From: Melampsora larici-populina 98AG31
Lineage: Eukaryota > Basidiomycota > Pucciniomycetes > Pucciniales > Melampsoraceae
NCBI RefSeq assembly: GCF_000204055.1
Contig: NW_006768813.1
Coordinates: 682,796-746,795, forward strand
Direction: 5' to 3'
Length of the DNA stretch: 64,000 nucleotides
Shown here: positions 33,490 through 49,745 of the stretch, one piece after another
Position numbering within the stretch: position 1 is the stretch's first letter
Layout: every line of letters starts with the position of its first letter
Notes under the pieces: generated by a model
Database searches by the model: none
Told to the model about the DNA's origin: nothing
The model's input: only the letters and a program-made list of their open reading frames with translations
Made by a program: the position numbers and the translations under genes

Positions 33490-33805
33490 ACCAGATGGAT
33501 TTGCAGCTGTGTTGCACCACAACAAGTAACAACCAGCCACAGATCTTGCTACATTATGGAGGGCACCACAACAGCACATCTTTCTGTTGCACAACACAAC
33601 ATGTACAACAGCGCCAAAAGACACAAATAAAGCTCTGGTTGCGGACTGTAGAACAACAAGTGCTCTTTCAGTCCAAAGAAATCATAGCTCCCAAGGATCT
33701 TGTTGTGCAGCTGTACAGGCGGCAACATATTTATTGGATCCAGGGAGTGGTACAGAGCAAAAACAAAAAATGTCTCCGCAATGCAGCACACAACAGTGAC
33801 ATTGC
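33490..33805. repeat. ACAAC / GTTGT motif cluster, possibly non-autonomous hAT ends
   Basis: Dense short motifs TTGCACCACAACAAG, CACAACAGCACA, TTGCACAACACAACA, GTACAACAGCGCC, TTGTTGTGCAGCTGTACA and CACACAACAGTG in both orientations within about 310 bases. The pattern is like hAT subterminal repeats, but I could not fix ends or a target duplication. Confidence 0.35.
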
Positions 33806-34927
33806 TGGACCAGGGTTTTTAATATTATTGGTCAACCTGCACATGTGGGGACTTCTGTTATTATTCTTTGATGTGAGTTCTTGTTTGAGGGATTTCTTCT
33901 CATCCTATGGAGTTCAGGCCATTTTTCTTGGAAGTTTTTTTAGATATTCTGAAGATTACAGCTTGATCAGTTTATAAAATGGATTTTGCATCAATTGTGT
34001 TGTTGTTTGAAGTTTTCTTAGGAAACTTGACACTCTTTTTTGAGGAGAGGAGTGTTTATTTTTGTTGAATCTTTTGTCCATGTGATTTTTCAGAATTTCA
34101 CATACTGGCTATATGTTTCTGGCTTCTTTTTAATATCATTCACCTTTCATCTCTTCTTCATCTCTCTTCAATATACACTTTTTGAATAGGCACATCAGGG
34201 AGGGTGTTGTTTGGCTTTAGGTCATGTCACTGTATACAAAAAGTTTTAGACTTGCACAAAAACATTTGTTTCAGTCTTGTGTTTTCCATAAGTACTTGAC
34301 AATATTTTCATGTGAATGTCTTTTGTACTTCAAACAGTTTGTTTCAAAGAACTTGACTTGTTATCACAGATGTTTGTATCAAGGATTGCATTTTTTTGCA
34401 TCTCCAAAAACCAATGACTCATGAGATAAAAAGTCTATGAAATTCAAGAAACAGGCCAGCTATACAGGTATTTACATTCAAAATATCCAACTCTGGGTCA
34501 GCATCTGAAGCAAACTGAAGTCAATTGGCTGTTAACTTGGAATGATCAGATCACAGTCAATCTCACAAAGCTTGACAAGAATACTAAGCCAAATCACTCA
34601 ATTTTGTTGGGCAAACATTGGTCAACCTTTTTGAAATTAGTTGTACCATTATCTCAGCCTGGTAAGAGTTACAGCAGGTTTTAAGTCAATCTGATCATTC
34701 TAGACCTCAACAGTGAATATATAGGTCAATTTTACGATACTTTGAAATACACATTGATGATGGCAGAGGCTTATTTACCACACAGTCTGTGATTGTTTTA
34801 CCAGAAGATTTGTTTTAAGTAGTTTTGGTATATATGACTTGTTCCTAATCATTCACACACATCATGACAAGAGCCTGGCATTATAAACCATTCCAAATAA
34901 AATGGTCATCATAGAACAAACAAGTAC
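33806..34927. other. Gene-free stretch before the MITE
   Basis: AT-rich with short unsupported frames (34224-34424). Nothing recognised. Confidence 0.35.
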
Positions 34928-34930
34928 TTA

Positions 34931-35934
34931 GAGCATCCGCACTCGTGCGGTAAGTCGGGTGCGGTAAGGTTAAATTTACCGCAAACGCGGGGTCTTTTCC
35001 ACACCGGTGAAAAATTAGCCCCGCGGTAGTTAATTTTCGGTCATTTTGCGTTAGCGAATCGGTAAATTTACCAATTGGCTAACGCATGCGGTATCACACA
35101 TCACGACTTGTTCCCGGCAACTCGACTCCAAAAACAAAACTCAACCAGACCTCCAACACCAAAGTCAACAACCAATATCTCCTTTTCACCACTCACACAC
35201 GATGAATTCCAAGCCTTACAGTTGCATGAATCAACTCGAGAACGTTCGACACCGATCGATGTCTTCAATTGAAATAAGTCAATCAACCATCTTGAACTCG
35301 ACTCCAAACCATTCAGATGAAAATGAAAGATGTCTAGATTCATATAGCTATGTAGAGGTCAATATTTAAGAAAATCAACATTAAAAGACCAATCATTGGA
35401 GGACTTTTAGGATCAAGTGATACAAATTAAAAATTGAAGTTTGGATTTTTATTTCCTAGTTTTAAATTCTTTAAATCTTTTACAAGATCATTATGTGTAT
35501 TCAGACTCATTAAAAGCTTTCTCGATGTAGTAAAGCCTTTGTTTTTTAATTGGAATTCATGTATTAAGATCTGAACAAACTCATGTTAAATTTGTAATTT
35601 TAAATTAAGATCTATCGATCGAGTAGATGAACAGGATGATATCGGGTCTTCATGTGTAGATGGAGTATTAGTATCTTAGTGCAAAGAAGAGAACAGTGCC
35701 TCTATCACATGAAAACTGGCCATGAAAGCAGGTGATGTGTACTCAAAAAATTAAAACTTTACCTTACTGCACAACCGGTGCGGAGTACATGCACTATCTG
35801 TAAAGTTATAAAAGTTACAGCGCTGCTAATGCAAACGAGTGCGAAATTTGGTTGAGTTAAGTAACTTTTTACTTAATGTTGTGTTTGTTACCGCACGTGA
35901 CCAAATTAACAACCGCAAACGAGTGCGGATGCTC
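34931..35934. mobile_element. PIF/Harbinger-type non-autonomous element (MITE), 1004 bp
   Basis: Perfect 16-bp terminal inverted repeats GAGCATCCGCACTCGT (34931-34946, complement at 35919-35934), then a similar GCGGT-rich subterminal part on both sides. TTA on each flank (34928-34930, 35935-35937) is the 3-bp TWA duplication typical of this superfamily. The interior has no transposase; a 65-codon frame (35075-35272) could be a remnant of one. The element ends about 300 bases before the UPF1 start. Confidence 0.85.
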
Positions 35935-35937
35935 TTA

Positions 35938-36240
35938 GCAAGATATAAGGGCAATCACAGCATTACAGACACGGATGCACAACCTGGGACTTGCTGAATT
36001 TTTATGTGCAACCTCAAATATATATGGCCCACTCCAGCGGTATTTCCTCAGCAAATTCTATGAGAGGAAGATGTATTTACACTGTACAGTGTGGAGAATG
36101 TTGTCGGGCCGTTGAAGTCCGAGCTTGAGAGACCCGTGCCCCGACTGCAACTGAGTTGTACAATACAGCTGATCCATATTCTTCCTCTCACCTGAGATCG
36201 GCGGCCCCAAACAATTTTACTGTCAGACACAAACTTCATT
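35938..36240. other. UPF1 upstream region
   Basis: The 300 bases between MITE and UPF1 ATG. A TATATATGG run at about 36018-36026 is the only TATA-like sequence. Confidence 0.4.
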
Positions 36241-39200
36241 ATGGAGCCCTTTTCTCACCTTCAGGGTGCTAGCGAATATAGTTATAATCCTTCCAACGAT
36301 GAAGACGACACACTCTCACTCGTATCCGGTGCTACTCGCCCTCGTCGATCTCGTGACCATGCTACTGACGATGGAGCTTCGACCATCGATATCAATTTCG
36401 ACGAACTGAGCTTGCTGGATGGTGATGCCGATGCTAACCGGCATCGTCACCCTGCAAATGGAAATGGACAGGACCTTTCTCAATCCAATGGATCATCTAA
36501 CCTTCCGGTGATCGGCGATCTCACAGAAGCTGATGCCGACTTTGATGGCGTTCTGGATGACATGAGTCGAGAATTACCGCCTCACGCCTGTGCATATTGT
36601 GGAATCCATTCACCATCGTCGGTGGTCAGATGCCTGATTTGTTCAAAGTGGTTTTGCAACTCCCGTGGAGGTCCCGGGACTCACTCGACAGGCTCTCACA
36701 TCGTTAATCACTTAGTGAGATCCAAACACAAAGAAGTCACTTTACACGCCGACGGACCTCTAGGGGAAACGACACCCGAATGTTACAATTGTGGATCGAA
36801 GAATGTTTTCACGCTGGGATTTATACCTGCCAAGTCTGATACTGTCGTAGTGTTGCTATGTCGACAGCCCTGTGCATCTACTCCATCCTCCAAGTCCGAT
36901 CTGGTCTGGGACACCTCCCAGTGGTCTCCACTCATTGAAGACAGGCAGTTCTTGTCATGGCTTGTTAAGGTTCCCGATGAACAGGAGGTCGTACGCTCAC
37001 GCCCAGTCGGCTTTAAGGAGATCACCTTACTCGAGGAAATGTGGAAGGAAAATGCAGGTGCAACCCTAGATGATCTTGAGCGAGATGGAGGGCAAGGCGA
37101 GGGCGAACCACAACCGATTCTACTTCGTTATGAGGATGCTTATCAATACCAGAATATATTTGGACCGTTGGTCAAGATTGAAAGTGATTATGATCGTAAA
37201 CTGAAGGAGAGTTTGACGCAAAATGATGTGACAGTTAGATGGGACATGGGGCTTAATCAAAAACGGTTTGTCTTCATCCTCCCGGATAGAACGTCGTTAA
37301 GTGACGTTGATACTTGCAGTCAACTTACCTGTTCCTTGTCATGATTTTCCCAGAATCGCGTATTTCTACTTACCCAAACTCGAAAGTGGGGAAGTGCGTC
37401 TGGCAGTGGGAGATGAGCTTCGTCTTCGCTACGCCGGAGAGCTTCAAAGACCTTGGGAAGGGCTTGGACATGTGATCAAAGTCCCCAACAGTACGCATAT
37501 TCCTTTACTCCAGGCCTGTACTCATGAGACGGAAAACGCTGATATTGGCAATGACCACGCGTTATTAGGTCAATCGGATGAGGTTGCACTTGAATTACGC
37601 AGGAACGATGGTGTGCCACACGAGCTCACTGTCAATTTCTCAGTCGATTTTGTGTGGAAGTCGACTTCGTTTGACCGAATGCAATTGGCGATGAAAACGT
37701 TTGCTGTTGACGAGCAGAGTGTCAGCGGATATATCTATCATAAATTGATGGGACATGATGCACAAATCCCACAAGTCCTCAGAACGCAAATGCCCAAGAG
37801 GTAAACCACCTCATCTTGATGTGGCACGCATCTTTCCCGTGAACTTCTCTTCGAATACCCAGGCTGAACCACATTTTGTATTTTCCCATCAGAGTCTCGG
37901 CCCCGAATCTTCCGGAATTGAATCACTCCCAGGTCAACGCAGTCAAGAGTGTATTGCAAAAACCTTTGAGCTTGATTCAAGGTCCTCCAGGGACCGGTAA
38001 GACGGTCACCTCGGCTTCAATTGTGTATCATCTCAGTAAGATGAACCCAGGTCAAGTTCTTGTGTGTGCGCCCTCGAATGTTGCTGTGGATCAGCTCTCC
38101 GAGAAAATTCACATGACAGGTCTCAAAGTGGTCAGGGTGCAAGCTAAATCGCGCGAAGCCTTGGATAGTTCAGTGCAGTACCTGACGCTACATCTGCAAG
38201 TCGCCAACAACGACACTCACCCGGACCTGCAGAAATTGATTCAACTCAAGAGCGAGCAGGGTGAATTGAGCAGCACTGACGAACGAAGATACAAATCCTT
38301 AACTCGCTTATGCGAGCGCGAAATATTGGCTAACGCAGACGTGATCTTGTGTACTTGCGTCGGTGCTGGTGATCCTCGGCTGGCCAAAATGAAATTTAGA
38401 ACTGTGTTGATTGATGAAGCTACGCAGGCTGTAAGTTGACTTTGATTTCAACTATTTCACTATGAGGCGTAGATGCTAACTTTATCCCTTGCGTATATAG
38501 ACCGAACCTGAATGTATGATTCCGTTAACCCTAGGCGTAAAGCAAGTCGTGATGGTGGGCGATCATCAGCAGCTTGGACCTACGATAATGAACAAGAAAG
38601 CAGCGCGGGCTGGATTGACCCAATCGATGTTCGAGCGATTGGTATTGTTAGGCAACCGGCCCATCAGATTACAAGTTCAATATCGAATGCATCCGTGCAT
38701 GTCCGAATTTCCATCGAATATGTTCTATGAAGGCTCTCTACAGAATGGAGTCACGGCCCCGGAACGACTCAAGAAAAATGTCGACTTCCCTTGGCCTCAA
38801 CCGACAACGCCGATGTATTTCCACTCAAACTTGGGCCAGGAAGAAATCTCCTCTTCTGGGACCTCGTTCCTCAATCGCACTGAGGCTTCAAACGTCGAGA
38901 AAATCGTCACTCGGTTCTTCAAGGCAGGCGTCTTACCTGGTCAGATTGGAATCGTGACACCCTACGAAGGTCAAAGATCATATGTGGTGAATTATATGCA
39001 GTCCAATGGGTCCATGAAACGTGACTTGTACAAAGACGTTGAGGTTGCTAGTGTAGATGCCTTTCAAGGGAGAGAGAAAGATTACATCATTGTCAGCTGC
39101 GTTCGAAGTAATGATCACCAAGGTATCGGTTTCTTGAATGATCCTCGTCGTTTGAATGTTGCATTGACACGGGCCAAGTACGGGGTGGTGGTACTCGGAA

Positions 39201-39989
39201 ACCCAAAAGTCTTGAGCAAAGTACGTTCTTTCAAAGATTTCAGTAAATAGAATATCCTCTTACGATATTTTCGTCAATCCAGCACGCTCTATGGCATCAT
39301 CTCTTGACTCATTATAAAGAGAAAGGATGTCTAGTAGAGGGTCCTTTGAATAACCTTCAGCCAAGTCTGGTTCAATTCTCGAAGCCGAGGAAACCTTTTA
39401 ACCTGAACGAGCATTCAAATCGTTTTGAAACTAGTGCTCGCGAGGCTTTGAGTGGTCCGATCGTGCCTCCCACCGGTAAGCATCTTGACCCATGCCTGCC
39501 TGGTATATATAGTTGCTACATGAGAACCCCTGACACTGTGTGGCCTCTACAGTACGGACCAACACGCCAACACGATTTGATCAGTCATTCTACAAAACAC
39601 ACGACTCGTTCTCAATCCCGTCTGATGCCCAATCTGTTCGTTCGCAAGCGACCTACGCCTCCGGATTGCCGCCTTTCAGCATTCCAGCTGCGCGCTCAGC
39701 GTATACCAATGGGAACAAGCGGATGGGTGGTCCAGTGGCGGGCGGTAGCAGATATGCGCCCTCAATGGTTTCCACCGATTTTCAGTCCATGGATTCGGGT
39801 AGCGTGAGGGGCGGGGACGATGGGAGCTCGATCATGGGCGCATACTCACAGGCTGATCGGTTGTTGACAGGTAGAGGCCGCGCTGATCGCACCGGCTTGG
39901 ATTACTTGACCCCAGGAATGGGCTACAAGGACATTGGGCAAGACGACGACTCGCGGAGCCAGCTGAGCAGTTCAATCACTGACTTTTGA
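36241..39989 (+). CDS. UPF1: UPF1/NAM7 RNA helicase of nonsense-mediated mRNA decay
   Basis: ATP-dependent 5'-3' RNA helicase that acts with UPF2/UPF3 on stalled terminating ribosomes in the cytoplasm. Exons 36241-37265, 37354-37800, 37893-38430, 38501-39220, 39283-39475, 39553-39989 give 1119 residues, near the usual 970-1130. An acidic N-terminus precedes the Cys/His-rich UPF2-binding domain (CAYCG about 117, [26 protein letters not shown]), then the 1B stalk and SF1 core. Core motifs: GPPGTGKT (about 521), DEATQA (about 665), [26 protein letters not shown] and [10 protein letters not shown], a full set. The C-terminus is Gly/Ser-rich with few SQ pairs. The start ATG is the first in frame and the junctions match the family alignment. 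Confidence 0.96.
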
Positions 39990-41040
39990 GAACACGCAAT
40001 CCTTCGATAAACTTGGGAAACAATCATCTAGTGTCCGTCGGTCTAGCGGCAAACTGCCTAAAGGGCGCGACGACGCCATTGAATTGCCCTTCTAGACTCG
40101 CACAACTGTCCAGTGACGATGTGTTTGAGTCTGAAGCGTGGTTCGAAGCTCTAGCTAGCTCGGACTGATGGAATCGATGTGCACTTGCTTCTCTCTTTCC
40201 ATCCATCCATCGAGCTCCTGGCTCGCCATCTGTTCATATCATCGATACGATCCTCCATTGTAGGCCATCGGTTCTTGACTATTCAAAGGCAACCGGGAGT
40301 CATCTCTACCTGCGTTCAACATCAAAGAGGCGGCTAGTGTTCTTTTCTCTCTTTTTGTTTCCAGAAGCCGTTTCCTATACATACTATGTGGTCGTGCTGG
40401 TGTGTGTATGTGTTCCAAAACCAATCTTGTTAACTGATCAAAGAACATTAGACTAGTCGAGGACGTGTTTCTATCATCAATATTTAAATTTGACTTTCAA
40501 ACTCACACATGGATTGATCTTGGTATTGTGGAATTTGCAACGAGACTGAGACTTTTTGGAAAAAAGTCGATGAGGAAGCTTGAGCTACGAGTGGCCTGAA
40601 GTTACTTCAAAATGCTTTCGACTATGATCTAGAAAAAGCTAGAAAACCCAGAGTCGTGATGGGATCATGATAACAGCACAATACTTGTGGATAGCTTGAT
40701 TATAGCCACAGATACCATCCTGAACCTGAGTTGGATCAGGACCATGCTTGATCAATGAGATGAACTACTCTAAATCCCGAGTAAACAAATCAAGCCAAGA
40801 AGAAACATCAAGATCAGAGAGTTGCAAATTGAGAGAAAGCAACAAAAATTGATAGACAACATTGTGGCATTTCGGCCAATGGGTAACATTGTGGTGGAAG
40901 TATAGATAGCCTCGATCTGGACAGTCGGGACTCGGGGCACGACATATCGGCCGTGCAATCTCTCAATCTGATTGGTCTCACTGCTTCTCACTCTCGTTGC
41001 ACTTTACTCTATTTTGCTTTTCATCATTCAATCGGCATCA
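39990..41040. other. Intergenic, UPF1 to membrane protein
   Basis: Short frames on both strands at 39986-40448 and 40770-40991 lack motifs. I see no gene. Confidence 0.4.
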
Positions 41041-41756
41041 ATGACGCCTCGCAAAGACCAGCTGCATTATAATCCAGAGTCAGAGGAAGGCATGATGGAC
41101 AGAAATGGTAAGTGTGGTCATTTTGTATCACTTCTTTTTAGCTACATCCAAGTTCAATAAACTAATAACACTCAAGCCCAGCTCGATCTTCTAGAAAGAC
41201 TCCAGGAAGCTAGTGCTAAACAAGATAAGCAGTCACAAGAGATCATACTCGGTCTTCTTGTGATCACTATGATTGCGTGTGTGTCCAAAGGCTTTCGTCG
41301 CTTGATATTTGCGAGACTGAAATCAGGTTCCCGTTTTTCTCGTCACCATCGTTGGCTCAACTGATTCCCTCGAGGTTGGTTAGATACTTAGGATGGCTCG
41401 ATTATCCATCACGAAGAATATCACGGATCTTAGTAGTCACAGGACTGGCAATCTGTTCAGCAACGACTCTTGGAGATTATACAGAATTACATCTTAGAAA
41501 ATCGCACGTCACATTACGAAAAATTACCATTCTCTTTCATCAATCAAACAAATATTGGTTTACAATATCAATAATCTTGATTTGTCTTGGAGGACTTTTA
41601 GAAGGTATGATTCGGAAGAACAGATTAGAGGCTTTGACCACTTGGTTTCCACTTTTGATGGTTATTGGAGTTTGGATTTGTCGTCGGTTGATGATGAAAA
41701 CTAGAAGAGAAGCAATAGAATTCAAATCACGTCTTGAAGAACGAAAGTCTACTTGA
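41041..41756 (+). CDS. Unknown small multi-pass membrane protein
   Basis: I do not recognise the family. Exons 41041-41107, 41177-41276, 41327-41756 join in phase to 198 residues. A charged N-terminus of about 40 residues with a coiled-coil-like stretch (LDLLERLQEASAKQDKQSQE) precedes a hydrophobic segment (IILGLLVITMIAF). Three more follow: SRILVVTGLAICSAT, YWFTISIILICLGGLL and FPLLMVIGVWICRRL. The C-terminus is a basic helix (KTRREAIEFKSRLEERK). The topology would suit an organelle or peroxisomal membrane protein, but that is a guess. Clean splicing and base use like its neighbours support a real gene. Confidence 0.6.
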
Positions 41757-43019
41757 ATTTATTAAGATTTTAATTTGGATTCATCTGTAAATAAGAAGAA
41801 GCTTAAGATTGGACAAGATTACTTTGCAAGGAAAGTATCCGGTTGAGAGTCAACACTGGTTTTGTTAGGTCAAGTTGAATAATCAGGAGCTTTTTTGAGG
41901 AGTTTTGGCACATCTGATCAACTTGATCACTTTGTGTTTGAAGATAATCTCTTCTATTGATCAAAACCTTCCTTTTACTATAATGGTCACATCACAACAT
42001 CGCACATGTCTTCTGTGGCCACTGCAGTAGGCTGAACTTGTAATTCCAAAAGCCACTACTGCCCTGTGGGGTTTTGGCAAATATTTGGCAAAATTTACTC
42101 AAGAAAGTTTGAGAGGTTGGATCTTTTTGGGATTTCAAGTTGCCAATGTGAGTGGTTATGGAACACATACATAATCATACATTGCCTCTCACTTTAAGCT
42201 ATCACTTATCTTGCCTAAATTTAATAGATGACTTGTAATCAACTGAGAAAAGGCTCCTGTCCTGTTCCGTTCAAAACCTGAGCTTTCCTCAAATTAATCC
42301 TGGTGAATAGAGATCAATTTTGCGAAAAATACTATAAATCTTGAATCATGATGAATGGCTAAGAGAACTTTAATTTGACTTTTATAAAAGAAATCTTTTT
42401 TAAAAAATCAGATCTCACTCCATGATTGCGGCAAGATTTTCCCCGATTCTCAGGATCTTCAGGAAACTTGAGATTTCCTAATCAAGACCACACTGCACTC
42501 AACAAGATGGATGACCAGAGGGTCAAACGATTCCTCAGATGAATTCTATGGTTGAACTCTTCCAGGATTTTTTTGATCGGATCTTTGATGATTTGTAAGA
42601 AGTGGGATATTTTCTTTCCAACAGTCTTGGTCTACGAATAGATGCCTTTCACCTATGCATGCAAATCGACGGGAGAATCCCGAAGATTGGAACTCAAACC
42701 ATTGTGAGTCTTGATGCTTGTACTGATTCTGGTATTTGTGAATCCAAGACAAGTTTGTGATTTTTTGTGAACTGATCACGCAGCAAAACAAGGATGGGTT
42801 CGTTCATGGTTCAGAACTTCAGGTTGGTATTGAATTGAAATTGAAATTCAAATTTGAAGCTTTTAAAATCAAAAGTAGTTGAGTTGAGTTAAGAGTACCA
42901 CTTCGGTTATTTGATTTCAAATTATACTCACAATAAGAACCAACACTAGCACTAGCACTGGCACTGGCACCACCATCACCATCACCACTACCACTACCAT
43001 CAAACATCAAACCAATCCA
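41757..43019. other. Intergenic, with a repeated trinucleotide leader
   Basis: No gene up to about 42840. The 60 bases before the next ATG hold CACTAGCACTAGCACTGGCACTGGCAC and CACCATCACCATCACC-type repeats, a microsatellite in the likely 5' leader of the zinc transporter. Confidence 0.45.
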
Positions 43020-46769
<3,750 letters not shown>

Positions 46770-46792
46770 AAATATTTGGAGTTTTGGGTATT

Positions 46793-46815
46793 AATCAATC
46801 AATCAATCAATCAAT
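46793..46815. repeat. (AATC)n microsatellite
   Basis: Five to six tandem AATC units just after the transporter stop codon. A GAATTT run near 46928-46952 follows. Confidence 0.8.
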
Positions 46816-47239
46816 ACTTTAAATAGATATACATATAGGTTTCTTTTTTCTTATCTTTTCTTTCTTTATGTTTTTTGGTTTGGTTTGGTCTTTCTTTCTT
46901 TGGATTTTTTTTTGGATTTCTAGAATTTTGAATTTGAATTTGAATTTGAATTTCAAAGTTTTGATTCAGTGTGTTTCTTTTTGCTTTACTCGTTCTTTTG
47001 TTCAACTCAACTTTAGTTTTCAAATCAATTTTTTTTCTTATTTTTTTTTGTTGTTGAACTTCAATTGAAATCAAAAAATTCTTATTCTTTCTCAAATCAA
47101 ATCAAATGGATTACATTTGAGGTTTTGGATTTTTGAGTTTGGTTTACACATGGATTCCAAAGAAGTTGGAGTGAAGACGGAAGCTTTGAGATAGATTTGG
47201 TGATGAACAAAATTGAAGAAGGAGTATGTACCGAGTCAC

Positions 47240-47335
47240 CGAGCCCGAGTGGTAAACCGAGTTTCCGGAGGTAGCGGCCTTCGGGAGAGCGCTGGCAGCC
47301 GCCCACTGGCACTGGCACTGGCACTGCCAGTCGCT
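47240..47335. repeat. Left terminal inverted repeat of the KDZ element
   Basis: Contains CCGAGT-type direct repeats, the 15-bp core GCGGCCTTCGGGAGA (47274-47288), CTGGCAG (47292-47298) and four GGCACT/TGGCAC units up to the GCCAG. Confidence 0.75.
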
Positions 47336-47509
47336 CAAAGCCCATGAAAATATGGCTTCTGAACCCTTTCCCGCGTTGAACCTCGTATGATGTCCACTCG
47401 CCTGACATACTCACTACACACTCCGTGAAACCAGACAAAGGGTACTTCCTTCATCTGGTGTCGCGAAGGTTCCTTCTATCCACACAGCGTCGCACCTTCA
47501 TCACACAAA

Positions 47510-49745
47510 ATGCTTCTCATTGACTTCATCAACCAACTCGCCACAGACTACCCTGAGCTTCATTTGACCATCACCCTTCGTGACTTCATCCATTTTACTG
47601 CTCTGGCGGCCGAAATCATTGCTCGGACCAACGGCACATGGATTTCTCGGAGCAATGGCAATTCAGTGGTCCCTTTCCTGCGCAAAGTGCTGAATATAGC
47701 TCTTCTGAAACACATCTGTTACGACCTCTGGCACACAATTGCGCCCACAATACACCAATACCGAGTTCAACCAGCACTTGTAATTCAACAATATGGACAC
47801 CTTCCGGAGCATCATCCAGTCCACATACCAGAAACAACCCTTGTATCTCCTGTCAAAAACTGTCTGCTCTGCAAAAAACGCCCCAAGTTACATCACCGTT
47901 GTTGCCTAGATGGCTATCTGTACGACCTAGATGGTGTGCACACTGTGGGAATTGTTACACTGAAATGTCCTGATCAGTAGCCTAAAGTAGCGCCTTAACC
48001 AACACCAAACTTGTCTTCTAATTGATTCTTCTTCAAACCAGATTGTCCGACTTATTACCGTCCCAGTTACTACTCCAACAACAAGTTTTGCACTTATTAC
48101 TTGGCCCTGGACGGACACAACCCAGATGTCTTTCAGGTTAGTTGTCATTTTTTCATGACACACCGGCTGGCCAACTTTTTTTGTCAAGGGTTGATGGTCG
48201 CTCAGTGAGTGCTTTCGCTTTTTTGGTCTCATTACAATAAATAGACTAATTTATTTCTCTCTTCACCGTCCCAAAAAGTGTTTCCAATTTCAACCTTGTA
48301 AACTTATTCAACTCCGTCCACATCAACGATGTGACACTCCCAGCGCTCCATGCGGCACCAACCGTCCTTCCGGCGATGTCCGAAATCACTTGCCAAGATG
48401 GCTCAGAGCTCCATGTCCTACTCAACAAAGCAGACTCTGCATACGGGCGTGTAACCGTGGACACCTATATTCAGCCAGAAAAACGTTATGAAGATGCAAT
48501 GAAGAAGGTGCTGGAATGGATTGCTCTGGAAGGAACCAAGCACCACAACCATGCGTGCTCTGGTTGTGTCCAAATAGTACCTCTTGCTGGCGAGCAAGCC
48601 AAACTGGCCTGTTCGTAGCTCGCTCGCCCCCTCAACGTCACTCCAAACTTTCACCTTTGTGCTGACTTGTTTATGTTGTAGACATCCGTGCAGTAGTCAC
48701 CAATGGCATTACCATCGGCCACTCGCGATGCACTGCTACCTCTCAACAACTGCGTGAGCTCGCAGCAACCGATGGCTTGCCCCCGCCCAAAGGACCATGC
48801 ACAACCTCTTTGACAGGTGTTCACGACCGCTTTTGCGGATTTCACGAAAAACACCTTGGTCGACATTGTCAAGCTCAGCCATGCACCGCAGACGCACTTG
48901 AAGGCACGAAAACCTGCAAAGAGCACGTGGAGTCGTATTCTAAATTCAAAGCGCGAGTCACTGGCAACTTTGCCCTCACTTCGATTCTTCACAGGCCAGG
49001 TTCAAATCGCCCTTCCGACCCTACGGTGCACCAAGACTGGAACACCGCCGAGCTGGTAGGCCTGGAAGACGTCCAAGAAGGCGACGAGGCCGATCGTGTT
49101 CATGAGGCGGTTGCGAAGGTGGAGATGGTAAGAAAGCGGATTGGGTGTGCCTCTCTTGCAGCCGCACTCACAATGACCAGCTCATCGTGAGTACGTGTGG
49201 AATCATCCTGGAACACGAGACATTCTTTCACTCAGAAAGCGTGAGCGCGGTGCGTGTAAGTTGCTTTTAATCTATCAATCAAACTTCCCTTTGCTGACGT
49301 GCTTTCATCTTTCCCTCAGGATTTTATCCTGAGGACCTTTCCAAAACAAATTACACAGGTCTGTTTTTATGATAATGCCTGTAAGCTTGTCGACCACATT
49401 TACCACAGACACAAAGAAGAAGACTACAAACCCTTCATGAAATTGGTTTTCCCAGTCGACCCCTTCCACTTCCGAGGACACAAAGCCAGCGACGACTTCT
49501 GCCAGCATTATACCGACCCCAAGCGCTTTCCTGAACTACAAAAGGATGGTAATTGGGTTTTTAATTCTTCAGCAGCTGAGATGACCAACATCTGGTATGG
49601 CGGTTTTGCATTGCTTGCACAAAGCATGTCTGCCATCCGCTTCAACTTTATGATGGAGGACATGATTGAGAGGAGGAATGAATGGTTGATACAAAGGCTG
49701 TCCAAAAGGTCAAACATCTCCTTTCTAGGTGACCTTACACTATAA
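47510..49745 (+). CDS. KDZ (Kyakuja-Dileera-Zisupton) transposase
   Basis: RNase H-fold transposase with N-terminal cysteine clusters. Exons, approximate: 47510-47960, 48043-48205, 48286-48611, 48682-49129, about 49170-49258, 49320-49745. Exon 1 has a CLLCKKRP and CCLDG cluster; next PTYYRPSYYSNNKFC, VSCHFFMTHRLANFFCQGL and IRAVVTNGITIGHSRC, then a second cluster (FCGFHE, HCQAQPC, TCKEH). The catalytic part has THNDQLIVSTCGIIL, CFYDNACKLVDHIY, FPVDPFHFRGHKASDDFC, FPELQKDGNWVFNSSAAEM and NIWYGGFALLAQSM. The join near 49130-49170 does not keep frame with the acceptor I see, so one junction is unresolved or carries a frameshift. The second domain cysteine expected near the exon 1-2 join is also missing. 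Confidence 0.8.

Noticed and set aside
36783..37025. Minus-strand frame within UPF1
   Set aside because: Fully inside a UPF1 coding exon; chance antisense frame.
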